A stretch of 64,000 nt of DNA, taken from positions 93,201 to 157,200 of the forward strand of contig JAIXWV010000041.1 of assembly GCA_027491115.1 (NCBI GenBank), written 5' to 3'. The translations under genes and the position numbers were made by a program. This stretch comes from Pseudomonadota bacterium. GTDB lineage: Bacteria; Bdellovibrionota; UBA1018; CAIMNF01. The notes beneath the pieces are model-generated. The model searched no databases. It was not told the origin of the DNA and saw only the letters and a program-made list of their open reading frames with translations. Positions 23,882-32,399 of the stretch are shown here, in pieces (position 1 is the stretch's first letter; the number at the start of each line of letters is the position of its first letter).

Positions 23882-26590
23882 ATGGTTGCTTGGATTCTTC
23901 TTTCCCTGTTCCTCCCCTCCACCGAAGCCGCTGATGATTTGGGAACCCTGATCAAGCGGATCAATTGGTCGGAACTGAACCTGCCGTTCGTGGCCAAGGT
24001 CCCCTCGGGAAAAAAATATTACCGGCTGACCTTTGAAGATGATTTCAAGGGCAAGCCGGATCAGTCCACCCGAAGCAACTACTGCTACGACGTTGCCAAG
24101 CCTCAGTGTTCCACCTGGTGGCAATCTGGTGAGACGACGAAGGACTGTCTCGACACCAGTCACACGCCCCCCATCCGGGCCAATCTGAAATCAGCGCTTT
24201 ACTCTTTGAACCCAGGTTCGAATTATGAGGGCCTTTCGCTAACCTCCATCCAGCAACTCTACGGTCAAACTCTGCAAGATAACTGGAAGCACCTCAACAA
24301 GTGCAACTGGGTCAGTTATTCGGGTGTGAACTGGATGGCCACGGATTACGGGAATCCGCCCCAGTATTCGTCAAAAATGGACGCATCTCAGGTAACGGTC
24401 GATCCCCAAGGTAAAGGCTACCTCATCCTTTCTGCTCGCAAAGGAAAGGTTGTAGAGGATTGTGCCTTCGGTGGCACCCATCACCTCTTGCCGAGTCGAG
24501 TGAGGACGGGGAGTGCGGAATCAGCCTGCCTGATCAAACCAGTGCCAGGGCTGGCCGGGCCCCTGGGAATCTACTGGGTTGATAGTGACAAAAAATGGCC
24601 TGGAATCTACTACGCAAAAATCAACGGACAGTGCAGTTACGGTGGGCAAACGACTGCTGAAAGTCCGAACTGTCAGGTTCTCACCTTCAACCCAGGCGAA
24701 CTGAGCCCCATGATCCGCTATGGGCTGGTTGCAGTAAACGGATCCGCTCAGTTGTTCTACTCAAACCACCAGAAGTTCGCGTGCCAGGACCACATTGAAT
24801 ACCCGACCAGTGGCGTAGCATTCAATCAGCTGAGCTGCCCAGTTTTAAATGGTGGAATTTCCTCAAAACACTTTTTCAATTCATCCGATCCGACCGACAT
24901 GGCGGGCAAAAACGGTTTCTCTCAGCAGAACGGAGTTTTCGAGGTGAAGTTGAGGATCCCGAAGGGACCAGGCGCTTTTCCTGCCGCTTGGCTCATCCCG
25001 ACGCGTGGAGGGTGGCCCTATTCCGGTGGAGAAATCGACATCATGGAGGCCCGGGACGATGCGAATGAAGTCCACCAAACCTATCACCACGGCAAATGCA
25101 TTGATTTTGTGAATCAAACCGAAATTTTACAAGATCCTGAAAACCCATTGGCCCGTGTCGAAAGTGGGAACTGTAGCAAGGCCCAGAATGCTTCCTCGGT
25201 CCAGTATTCGAGGGGGATTACCACCAGGCAAGTGATCGAAAACGAGTTCAACTCCCGAGATCATGTGTTTACCGCAGAATGGGATCAGACCGGAATCCGC
25301 TACTACGTCAACAACCGCCTGATGGATTCGATTCAAACAGGTTCCACCCCTGAAAAATACACCCATCTCGGAGGGTATCTCAATAGCCTGTCCACATCCC
25401 CCACGAATCTACCCGATGCCATTCCATCAAATCTTCGACAATTTACGGCAATCAACATGCCCCGGGACCCCTTCTACTGGATCCTGAACCACAGCACTTA
25501 TGTGACCCAAACGGATCTGGGTAACTGGCAGAGCCAACACTTTCTGATCGACTACGTGAAAACCTACTCCTTATGCCAGACACAAAAGGACTTCTGTCCG
25601 AATGGGGGCATTTTCCAAGAAGGCGTGGGTTGTGTTGTCACCAACCGCGATGGCCTTCAGACCATTCAGGCATCTGCATGCGTGGAAAGCTTCAATTCCC
25701 GATTGTGCCCGAACGGGGGAAAACAGGCGGGACCGAATTGCTGGGTCCATGGATTTTCCAAACCGAAAATGATCCCAGGAGTGAATTACTGGGTGGATCA
25801 TCATCCCGCCTACGCCGGGATTTATTACGCAAAGGTGAATGGTGAATGCCCTTTTGGCGGCTCAAAGGGCGTGAATTGCATGATTGACAGTATCTCGCCA
25901 GGCATAGGCCCGAATGAAAACAGCAAGGTCCTCCCGGGCATTCAGTACTGGGTGGATACGAATCCTTCCTGGCCGGGCGTCTTTTACAGAAAAATCAACA
26001 ACGCATGCCCGCTCGGCGGAAGCGGTCCTGCGAACAGTCCCAATTGCCAACTCCGTAGCTATCCTTCGGGGGCGCTGAGAACCACCGTCTCCTATTGGGT
26101 GGATACCGATCCACGTTGGCCAGGAGTGTATTACCAAAAAACGAAACAAGGATGCCCTTACGGAGGCACCTCGAGCGGGACCAGTCCGAACTGTCAGTTG
26201 ACTCCCATGAGTGTCCCCTCGTTGTATCTGAATCCGAATGTTCAATATTGGGTGGATACCGATCTCAGATGGCCTGGACTGTATTATGCGAAGATCAACG
26301 GTTCTTGTCCATATGGAGGCAGCGTCGGTGTGAATTGCCAACTGAAGTCCTTTCCACTGACGGAAGGACCCTATGTGATGCCGAATGTGAATTACTGGGT
26401 GGATACGAATCCTTCCTGGCCGGGAATTTACTACGCGAAAATCAATGGGGCCTGTCCTTATGGTGGAACTGCCGGTGTGAATTGCCAACTCCTTGCTTTC
26501 CCTGCTGGAGTGGTGGAGCCAGGGGTGAACTACTGGGTGGATAAGGATCCGAGATGGCCCGGAGTCTATTACCTCCCGGATTTCAGATGA
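23882..26590 (+). CDS. Secreted GH16 beta-glucanase-like enzyme with YWVD/WPG repeats
   Basis: 902 residues with a Sec signal peptide (cleaved near residue 16). The glycoside hydrolase 16 domain carries the catalytic motif GGEIDIMEARD, with nucleophile E384 and acid/base E389, preceded by AAWLIPTRGGWPYSGG and followed by HVFTAEWDQTGIRYYVNN and INMPRDPFYWILN. GH16 enzymes cut beta-1,3/1,4-glucans or galactans. From ~636 to the C-terminus are six copies of a ~40-residue module with the pattern YWVD-x-x-P-x-W-P-G-x-Y-Y-x-K ... C-P-x-G-G ... N-C-x-L; the last is cut short. A seventh copy (230-266) is inserted inside the catalytic region. The modules probably bind glycan or surface polymer; I do not know the family. 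Its 3' end overlaps the LysR gene. Confidence 0.82.
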   Translation: MVAWILLSLFLPSTEAADDLGTLIKRINWSELNLPFVAKVPSGKKYYRLTFEDDFKGKPDQSTRSNYCYDVAKPQCSTWWQSGETTKDCLDTSHTPPIRANLKSALYSLNPGSNYEGLSLTSIQQLYGQTLQDNWKHLNKCNWVSYSGVNWMATDYGNPPQYSSKMDASQVTVDPQGKGYLILSARKGKVVEDCAFGGTHHLLPSRVRTGSAESACLIKPVPGLAGPLGIYWVDSDKKWPGIYYAKINGQCSYGGQTTAESPNCQVLTFNPGELSPMIRYGLVAVNGSAQLFYSNHQKFACQDHIEYPTSGVAFNQLSCPVLNGGISSKHFFNSSDPTDMAGKNGFSQQNGVFEVKLRIPKGPGAFPAAWLIPTRGGWPYSGGEIDIMEARDDANEVHQTYHHGKCIDFVNQTEILQDPENPLARVESGNCSKAQNASSVQYSRGITTRQVIENEFNSRDHVFTAEWDQTGIRYYVNNRLMDSIQTGSTPEKYTHLGGYLNSLSTSPTNLPDAIPSNLRQFTAINMPRDPFYWILNHSTYVTQTDLGNWQSQHFLIDYVKTYSLCQTQKDFCPNGGIFQEGVGCVVTNRDGLQTIQASACVESFNSRLCPNGGKQAGPNCWVHGFSKPKMIPGVNYWVDHHPAYAGIYYAKVNGECPFGGSKGVNCMIDSISPGIGPNENSKVLPGIQYWVDTNPSWPGVFYRKINNACPLGGSGPANSPNCQLRSYPSGALRTTVSYWVDTDPRWPGVYYQKTKQGCPYGGTSSGTSPNCQLTPMSVPSLYLNPNVQYWVDTDLRWPGLYYAKINGSCPYGGSVGVNCQLKSFPLTEGPYVMPNVNYWVDTNPSWPGIYYAKINGACPYGGTAGVNCQLLAFPAGVVEPGVNYWVDKDPRWPGVYYLPDFR

Positions 26591-27507
26591 GCGCCCCTGT
26601 CGGTAACCGACCTCCATTTAACTGTGGCGCATGCCTCCATTAAACTTTCGACAAAGGCACGCACCTTGGGCGACACAAAACGCTGGTTCGGATAAACCAC
26701 ATGAATCGGCCCCGCCGGTCCGTGCCAGTCCTTGAGCACGACTTTCAACCGCCCGGCCTCCACTTCCTCGGCACACAAAAAATGAGGCATGAGGCCTAGA
26801 CCCTCGCCTGCGATTACCCAATCCCGCACGAGCGACATGTGATTCGCCAGGATGCGTCCGCTCACCGGCACACGGATGTCGCCTGCTTTTCCACTCAGGT
26901 GCCACACATCCGCGTCTAGGTCCTGATCCCCTCCAAAGCGCACACAATCGAAGCGCTTCAAATCAGACGGGGTCACCGGGCTTCCGTACTTTCTCAAGTA
27001 TGCTGGGCTCGCATACACCTGCGTCTCGAGGCTTCCGATCCGCTTGGCCAGGAGCGAAGAGTCCTCGAGCTCGCCCATCCGGATCGCAAGGTCGAATCCC
27101 TCGCCCACCAGATCGACTACCCGCTCGGTCAGGACCACCTCGACCCGGACCTTGGGGTGATCCTTCAAAAAACGACTCACCATCCCACCTAAAAAGCGAT
27201 TTCCGAAATCATTCGCTGCTGTGATCTTGAGCGTGCCTTGGGGCGTACTCGCAAGTCCGGAGCCGAGCGCCTCGGCTTTTTCAAGCTCCGCTGCGATTGC
27301 TCGGCCGTGTTCCAGGTAGGCCCGTCCAGTCTCGGTCACCCGAAGACTCCGGGTAGTCCGGATCAGGAGCGAGACCCCGAGTTGGGCTTCTAGAGCGGCC
27401 ACACGCCTGCTGACGGTCGAGACTGGCATGCCGAGTCGTTTTGCGGCCTGACTGAAACTTCCGGACTGTGCCACTTGGGTGAACAGCAACAAATCACTCG
27501 AATCCAT
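26569..27507 (-). CDS. LysR family regulator, divergent from yceI
   Basis: 312 residues. N-terminal winged helix-turn-helix: DLLLFTQVAQSGSFSQAAKR, then LGMPVSTVSRRVAALEAQLG and LLIRTTRSLRVTETGR. The C-terminal substrate-binding domain includes LKITAANDFGNRFL and FDLAIRMGELEDSS, typical of the CrgA/DsdC-like subgroup. It shares a 110-bp intergenic region with yceI that contains an LTTR box, so it probably controls yceI. TAATCA ends 6 bp before the ATG, the leaderless pattern. The C-terminus overlaps the GH16 gene by 22 bp. Confidence 0.9.
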   Translation of the reverse strand: MDSSDLLLFTQVAQSGSFSQAAKRLGMPVSTVSRRVAALEAQLGVSLLIRTTRSLRVTETGRAYLEHGRAIAAELEKAEALGSGLASTPQGTLKITAANDFGNRFLGGMVSRFLKDHPKVRVEVVLTERVVDLVGEGFDLAIRMGELEDSSLLAKRIGSLETQVYASPAYLRKYGSPVTPSDLKRFDCVRFGGDQDLDADVWHLSGKAGDIRVPVSGRILANHMSLVRDWVIAGEGLGLMPHFLCAEEVEAGRLKVVLKDWHGPAGPIHVVYPNQRFVSPKVRAFVESLMEACATVKWRSVTDRGAHLKSGR

Positions 27508-27528
27508 AGGTTTTGATTATTCCAAAAA

Positions 27529-27545
27529 TGAGAAATTGTCTCTCA
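27529..27545. promoter_or_regulatory. LysR-type operator between lysR and yceI
   Basis: TGAGAAATTGTCTCTCA, perfect TGAGA/TCTCA arms around 7 bp. This fits the T-N11-A rule for LysR-type sites and lies 22 bp upstream of the lysR start. Confidence 0.55.
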
Positions 27546-27617
27546 ATTTATCCATCTTCCACAAAAACCTCTTTTGAATGAGACTCTTGAGGAACCAACA
27601 AACGAAAGGAATCCGTT

Positions 27618-28238
27618 ATGAAAATCATCCTGACACTCGTCCTGGCCCTCACCACCCTGAGTCTGGCCCACGCCTCCCCTAAAAAAGCAGAATCCGCCAA
27701 AGCCAACCTCGATGTGGAAAAGAGCCAGGCGCTCTGGACCGGTAAGAAACTCGCCGGCACCCACAACGGCAAGATCCTCTTCAAAGGCGGCAAATTTGAA
27801 TTCAAAAAGAATGTGCTCTCCGGCGGCGAAGTCGTGGCCGACCTTACCACCATCACCAATGAAGACGTGAAAGACGCGGGCTACAACCAGAAGCTCGTCG
27901 GGCACCTCAAGGGCGCCGATTTCTTCGACGTGGAAAAATTCCCGACCGCCACTTTCACCATCAAGACCGCTCGCGAAATCAAAGGCGCCGCAGCAGGACA
28001 ACCCAACATGGAAGTCAGCGGCACCCTCACCATCAAAGGCGTACAAAAGCCTTACTCCACCAAAATCGTGATGGCTCCGGCCGGCGAAGGCTATGAGATC
28101 AAGGGCAAGATCGAAATCGATCGCACCGAGTTCGGCCTGAAGTACAACTCGAAGAAATTCTTCGACGTGAAGGAACTCGGTGACAAACTCATCGACGACC
28201 GCTTCGAGCTCGATCTGAATCTCGTTGCCAAGAAGTGA
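27618..28238 (+). CDS. YceI family periplasmic lipid-binding protein
   Basis: 206 residues with signal peptide (IILTLVLALTTLSLAHA). The mature part is a YceI lipocalin-like barrel: DVEKSQALWTGKKLAGTHNG, then GHLKGADFFDVEKFPTATF, the family hallmark, and LTIKGVQKPYS. YceI proteins bind isoprenoid or long-chain lipids in the periplasm. Start ATG has AAAGGAAT 7 nt upstream. Regulation by the divergent LysR protein is likely. Confidence 0.92.
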   Translation: MKIILTLVLALTTLSLAHASPKKAESAKANLDVEKSQALWTGKKLAGTHNGKILFKGGKFEFKKNVLSGGEVVADLTTITNEDVKDAGYNQKLVGHLKGADFFDVEKFPTATFTIKTAREIKGAAAGQPNMEVSGTLTIKGVQKPYSTKIVMAPAGEGYEIKGKIEIDRTEFGLKYNSKKFFDVKELGDKLIDDRFELDLNLVAKK

Positions 28239-28248
28239 ATCTGAGTCG

Positions 28249-28302
28249 GCGGGAGTGGCTGATTCCGGGCGGCGCAAGCCTGTTCGGAACGGTCACTCCC
28301 GC
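28249..28302. terminator. Hairpin between convergent genes
   Basis: Arms GCGGGAGTG (28249-28257) and CACTCCCGC (28294-28302) pair perfectly, with further inner pairing around a ~36-nt loop. It sits between yceI and a convergent gene and could end both transcripts; neither side has a strong T-run. Confidence 0.5.
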
Positions 28303-28316
28303 TGAATGGACACTGC

Positions 28317-28967
28317 CTAATTGACTCTTTTTTGACTCTTTCGATCACATTCCAGAGACAGGATCGCGTGGGCCTTTGTTGGAAACTTAGCAATCACCTC
28401 TGATAAACCGGCCGAAGGATCGAATACGGCCCGCAAGGTTGGGGCATCGAGGTGCCCCTTCAAACGAATCTCCCAATCACTCTTCAGTTTGGACGGAACT
28501 TCCGAGAACCGGGTGGATCCACAATCCACCACCTCACTCCAGCGATCTTGAAATTGAACCACATGCATGCGACACGACTTCAGATCGGAACTGAATCGAA
28601 CACGAGCCAAGGCCTGACCGAAGTCGTCTAACAGCTGACCGAGCATGGATTCACACTTGGAGGAGCTTCCCGGTCTACCGGGTGAGCTCGACATCAACTC
28701 ACCCAGAGCCAAGGAAAGTTTCATGTCCATTGAAATCTGCTTCTGTTTGGCACGAGCTTCATCGAGTAACGCCTGCTGCTGTGAAGCACTCAACTCTTTC
28801 ACTTGATAATACTGGCATTCCACAGGAATCGGGCGCTTGCCGCCGTTGGCGAACTGCCCTTCTTTGGAATACTCTATCGCCTGAGAAACCGCTGACTGAC
28901 ACTTGCTCAACACCTCGGCACCCACCGGGGACCCTGAAAAACTCAAAAGGATCAAAAAGAAGCTCAT
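28317..28967 (-). CDS. Secreted hypothetical protein
   Basis: 216 residues with a signal peptide (FFLILLSFSGSPVGA). The mature part has a glutamine-rich helical stretch (LSASQQQALLDEARAKQKQ) and about seven cysteines. I do not recognise the family. The promoter reads TTGAAC-16 bp-TACCCT, and TACCCT ends 6 bp before the ATG with no Shine-Dalgarno, so the mRNA is likely leaderless. Confidence 0.65.
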   Translation of the reverse strand: MSFFLILLSFSGSPVGAEVLSKCQSAVSQAIEYSKEGQFANGGKRPIPVECQYYQVKELSASQQQALLDEARAKQKQISMDMKLSLALGELMSSSPGRPGSSSKCESMLGQLLDDFGQALARVRFSSDLKSCRMHVVQFQDRWSEVVDCGSTRFSEVPSKLKSDWEIRLKGHLDAPTLRAVFDPSAGLSEVIAKFPTKAHAILSLECDRKSQKRVN

Positions 28968-29030
28968 AAACTGAGGGTATCAGCTCTCTCTGAAGGTTCA
29001 AGATGACGACAAGGGGATCTCAACCTATTC

Positions 29031-29059
29031 TTGACTTTTTTAATCAGCAATAGTATTCT
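29031..29059 (+). promoter_or_regulatory. Promoter of the diiron/desaturase operon
   Basis: TTGACT (29031-29036), 17-bp spacer, TATTCT (29054-29059), then 9 bp to the ATG at 29069. A strong vegetative-type promoter with at most 2-3 nt of leader. Confidence 0.7.
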
Positions 29060-29068
29060 ACTGGGCCC

Positions 29069-30703
29069 ATGCTTCCCCGCGCCCTCCACTCCCGCCTTTT
29101 ACTGACTTCGACGCGCTCGAAATTACGTCTTTTGCAGCTCCTCATCGGGCCGAGCAGCTGGATCCGGAAAATTCTGGGATTGCCGACCAGCGGATTGGCT
29201 GTGACTCGTCAGGGATTGAAATGGTCTCTCGATCTCAGCGAAGCAATCGAGGCGAACCTCTACCTCACTGGGCGCTACGAACCGGAACTGTCGGACCTCA
29301 TGGAACGGGAGATCACACCGGGTTCGATCGTCTTAGACATCGGCGCCAATCTCGGCGCCCACACGCTACCCCTTGCTCAAAGGGTGGGTCCCGAAGGGCG
29401 GATCATTGCGGTCGAAGCAACTGATTTTGCCATGAAGAAACTGCAGGTGAATCTGTCGCTGAACCCGTCACTCGAAAGCCGGGTCACTCCGGTTCACGCA
29501 TTCCTTTGTGATCCTGAGCATTCCGACCTGCCCTCTTACGTTTCATCCAGTTGGTCCCTGAAAGGAGGGCTCACCTCTCCCTACCGGAACGCTCTCGATC
29601 TGGGCTACGCCAAGCCCACGCTCGGTGCACAAACTCTGACGCTCGACCAACTTGTACAGGAACTCGAACTGGAACGGGTCGATGCGATCAAAATCGATGT
29701 TGATGGACATGAGGCCTCGATCCTTCGGGGTGCGCGAGCAACACTCCAAAAACATTCACCTCTGATCTTTCTCGAATGTTCTCCCATCCACTACGAGGCC
29801 ATGAAGACCACTTTCCGCGAACAACTGGATCTACTCTTGGCCGAAGGATACCGCTTCGAAGATGTGTTCGGGAATCCACTTTCATCGGATCCGGAACAGA
29901 TCCGTGCCTCGATTCCACGCGGTACACTCATCAATATTTTGGCCAAAAAGCAGGTGCATCAGAACCATCTCGAACTGAAGAACCTGAACGAGGAAAGACT
30001 CGAGCTCTTGAAACATCGACTCTCGGCTTACATGGCCGGCCAGAGAGACTCCTGGAGTTACCTGAAGGTCATCCGCCCCGGCTATGCTTCAAAAGAACTC
30101 TACGCGATCTACATGATCGAGACCTATCACTACACTTTCCACAATTCTCGCAATCAAGCCAGGGTGGCCGCACGAAAAGAATCACTCGATATCCAGTACA
30201 TGAAGTTCTGCCTCCATCATGCTGAAGAGGAAGCCGGGCACGAACTCATGGCGGTTCACGACGTGAAGAACCTCGGTTTCACGGTTGAACCCTCTCATCT
30301 CCCCTCGCCCTTACCTGCCACACAGAAACTCATCGATTACCTCTACGAAGTTTCGGATACGGGCAATCCCCTCGCCCGTCTGGGCTACAGCTTTTGGGCG
30401 GAACGGGTTTATGATTACATCTCGCCCTTGCTCACCCTCATGAGAGTCGGAGTCGGCATCCCGAAGAACGCAATGAGTTTCTTCACAGCGCATTCGACCA
30501 TTGACGCCAAACATGCCGTTGAAATCGATCGGGCCATGATTCGTTTCGCCAAAACCGACGCCGATTGGAAGGCGATCGAGTCCTGCATGCTCGAATCCCT
30601 TGACCGGACCATCGCCATGACCCACGAAGTGCTCGCCGAGTACGACCGGTTCCTTGCGGGAGAATTCACCCGCTACGACTCGATCTTGAAAGGCCGGAAA
30701 TGA
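29069..30703 (+). CDS. FkbM methyltransferase - haem-oxygenase-like diiron oxidase fusion
   Basis: 544 residues, two domains. Residues ~55-295 are a FkbM-type SAM methyltransferase (IVLDIGANLGAHTLPLA, then AIKIDVDGHEASILRGA), which usually methylates hydroxyls. Residues ~320-540 match the iron-containing redox/haem-oxygenase-like oxidase (HDO) family that includes UndA and SznF. Candidate iron ligands are E351, the pair E388-x2-H391, and H475-x3-D479-x2-H482. This HDO signature is complete, so an active diiron (or iron) oxygenase or decarboxylase is expected. The fusion implies that methylation and oxidation act on one substrate. It is the first gene of a three-gene coupled operon (4-bp overlap with the desaturase). 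Confidence 0.82.
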   Translation: MLPRALHSRLLLTSTRSKLRLLQLLIGPSSWIRKILGLPTSGLAVTRQGLKWSLDLSEAIEANLYLTGRYEPELSDLMEREITPGSIVLDIGANLGAHTLPLAQRVGPEGRIIAVEATDFAMKKLQVNLSLNPSLESRVTPVHAFLCDPEHSDLPSYVSSSWSLKGGLTSPYRNALDLGYAKPTLGAQTLTLDQLVQELELERVDAIKIDVDGHEASILRGARATLQKHSPLIFLECSPIHYEAMKTTFREQLDLLLAEGYRFEDVFGNPLSSDPEQIRASIPRGTLINILAKKQVHQNHLELKNLNEERLELLKHRLSAYMAGQRDSWSYLKVIRPGYASKELYAIYMIETYHYTFHNSRNQARVAARKESLDIQYMKFCLHHAEEEAGHELMAVHDVKNLGFTVEPSHLPSPLPATQKLIDYLYEVSDTGNPLARLGYSFWAERVYDYISPLLTLMRVGVGIPKNAMSFFTAHSTIDAKHAVEIDRAMIRFAKTDADWKAIESCMLESLDRTIAMTHEVLAEYDRFLAGEFTRYDSILKGRK

Positions 30704-31728
30704 AACAGTTCAGACGCGAGCAAGAACTCCTGACCCGTCATCTCGAAGGCCGCTCCGTGGCGGGTTTCAGCCCGGCCCAAATGAAAGAGATCCAACACGA
30801 GGTGAAAACGATTCGAGAAGCATCCGATGCATCGCCTCTGTTGCACCAGTTCATGGAAGCCCTGCCCTTTTTCATCCTGCTCACCGCTTGGGCCGGGTTG
30901 ATCTTCCTAGTCCCGAGCATGATCTCTAACACCAACCTTTTATTCATCATTCTCTTCATCGGGCACGGCATCATCGGATACCAATGGGTCATCTACGGCA
31001 TCCATGAGGGCGCCGGCCACGGACTCTTCCGACGAGGCGACTCCCGGTTGCTCCGACTGATGCGTTTTCTCGCTTTTCACAGCTCCCGCCTCATGATGGC
31101 CGATCCGGTTCACTACCGCCAGCAACACAAGAGTCATCATCGATTCACCGGTACCGAGCAAGACGGCTCGCAAACGAACTTTGTACTGGGCCGGAGGATC
31201 CTGGTGAGCTTGCTCCCGGGAGCCGGGATACTCTTTCCCAATGATTACCGCGTCCACCATGGCGACGGATTCAGCGGCTCACTGGCCCTGTCCGGGGTGG
31301 TCGGACTCACCCGAGTCGGAATCGAAATTCTGGAACTCCGGTCAAGATTCAGCATCGGGGAGTGCCTCGCCCTTTTGTTGATCTTTTCGCCTTGGGTGGG
31401 CCTTGCGCTGGATCGGATTCGAGAGAGCCTCGAGCATCACCTGATGCCCCAATCTCCGGTTCATGGCACACGTGAACTCGGACTTTCGCCTTTGGCACTG
31501 CTGATCGCTGGCGGCCCCTGGGGTCAGCCCTGTCATTTGTCCCATCACTTGGCCCCTGAATTGAACTGGTACCAACAGATCCGCCTCCACTTTATTTTAC
31601 GGGACAGAATTCTGAATGAAGAACAGCTCCGTTTCTTCGGATTCAGAACCCCTTTTCTCCGACTTGTCCGTGAAGAAACCGAAAAGCATCTGGCTTTGGA
31701 GTACGGGCAGAACAGGAGTCGGATATGA
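30700..31728 (+). CDS. Membrane fatty acid desaturase-like diiron enzyme
   Basis: 342 residues with several membrane helices. The three histidine boxes of integral-membrane desaturases/hydroxylases are present: HEGAGH, HYRQQHKSHH and HLSHH. These bind the diiron centre that inserts a double bond, or a hydroxyl or triple bond in variant enzymes, into an acyl chain. ATGA overlap with the upstream fusion gene and with the downstream acyltransferase indicates a common pathway. The exact chemistry cannot be read from sequence. Confidence 0.85.
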   Translation: MKQFRREQELLTRHLEGRSVAGFSPAQMKEIQHEVKTIREASDASPLLHQFMEALPFFILLTAWAGLIFLVPSMISNTNLLFIILFIGHGIIGYQWVIYGIHEGAGHGLFRRGDSRLLRLMRFLAFHSSRLMMADPVHYRQQHKSHHRFTGTEQDGSQTNFVLGRRILVSLLPGAGILFPNDYRVHHGDGFSGSLALSGVVGLTRVGIEILELRSRFSIGECLALLLIFSPWVGLALDRIRESLEHHLMPQSPVHGTRELGLSPLALLIAGGPWGQPCHLSHHLAPELNWYQQIRLHFILRDRILNEEQLRFFGFRTPFLRLVREETEKHLALEYGQNRSRI

Positions 31729-32399
31729 GACTTTTGCTTACCCTGATCGAGCTCTTGGCCTTTCGTCCTTTCCGGGCAATCCTTCAGCTGTATATTCATT
31801 TCGGTCCGGCCCGCTTCCAGAAAATCAGACTCGGCTCAGAGCTGTCCGAAGCCACCCTCAATGAGATCTCCCGCTTCAGGAAGACCCAGTACGAAGGAAG
31901 TCAGCCCTACCTGATTCCCGATTCGCCAGAAGCTGTGACGGAGGAGAATCACCTCGACCTCCGTTCCTACCATGGCATTGCTCGGGATCGCTCAGGGAAC
32001 ATCATCGCCGTGGCTCGCTTCACGCCCTATCCATTTGAGACCACTCGCTTGCTCGGGGCCGAACTCACAACCCCGTTCCGGGAGCACCTGGAAATCTCGA
32101 GAGTGGTCACCTCCAAACGCAGGTCCGGGATCGGTCGGAGGCTGTTGATTCAAGGCGGGTGCTTTGCCATTTCCACCAAGCGATACCGGGGTTTCGTGGC
32201 GGTGTGCAAATCGGGGAACCTCGCGATTTTCGAGAAATTCGGACTCGGCACCCACGGTCGGCACCTCATTCCGGGGCGTCCGGCCTCTCCTTATCACTTC
32301 ATCTCGGCCGACTTCTTCAGAATCACCGTCACCACTTTCGCCTACACAGGACGAAAATTCGCTCACGCGTGTTCCGTGATTCTTAGCCCGTTTCTTTGA
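31725..32399 (+). CDS. GNAT-type N-acyltransferase-like protein
   Basis: 224 residues. An N-terminal hydrophobic helix is followed by a GNAT fold: IIAVARFTPY (beta), LEISRVVTSKRRSGIGRRLLIQGG (beta4 and the pyrophosphate-binding loop RRSGIGRR) and FVAVCKSGNLAIFEKFGL. The EISRVV segment and layout recall FeeM-like N-acyl amino acid synthases that use acyl-ACP, but the match is by pattern only. Coupled to the desaturase by ATGA. It may transfer the modified acyl chain to an amine. Overlaps the convergent ferritin-like gene by 17 bp. Confidence 0.65.
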   Translation: MRLLLTLIELLAFRPFRAILQLYIHFGPARFQKIRLGSELSEATLNEISRFRKTQYEGSQPYLIPDSPEAVTEENHLDLRSYHGIARDRSGNIIAVARFTPYPFETTRLLGAELTTPFREHLEISRVVTSKRRSGIGRRLLIQGGCFAISTKRYRGFVAVCKSGNLAIFEKFGLGTHGRHLIPGRPASPYHFISADFFRITVTTFAYTGRKFAHACSVILSPFL

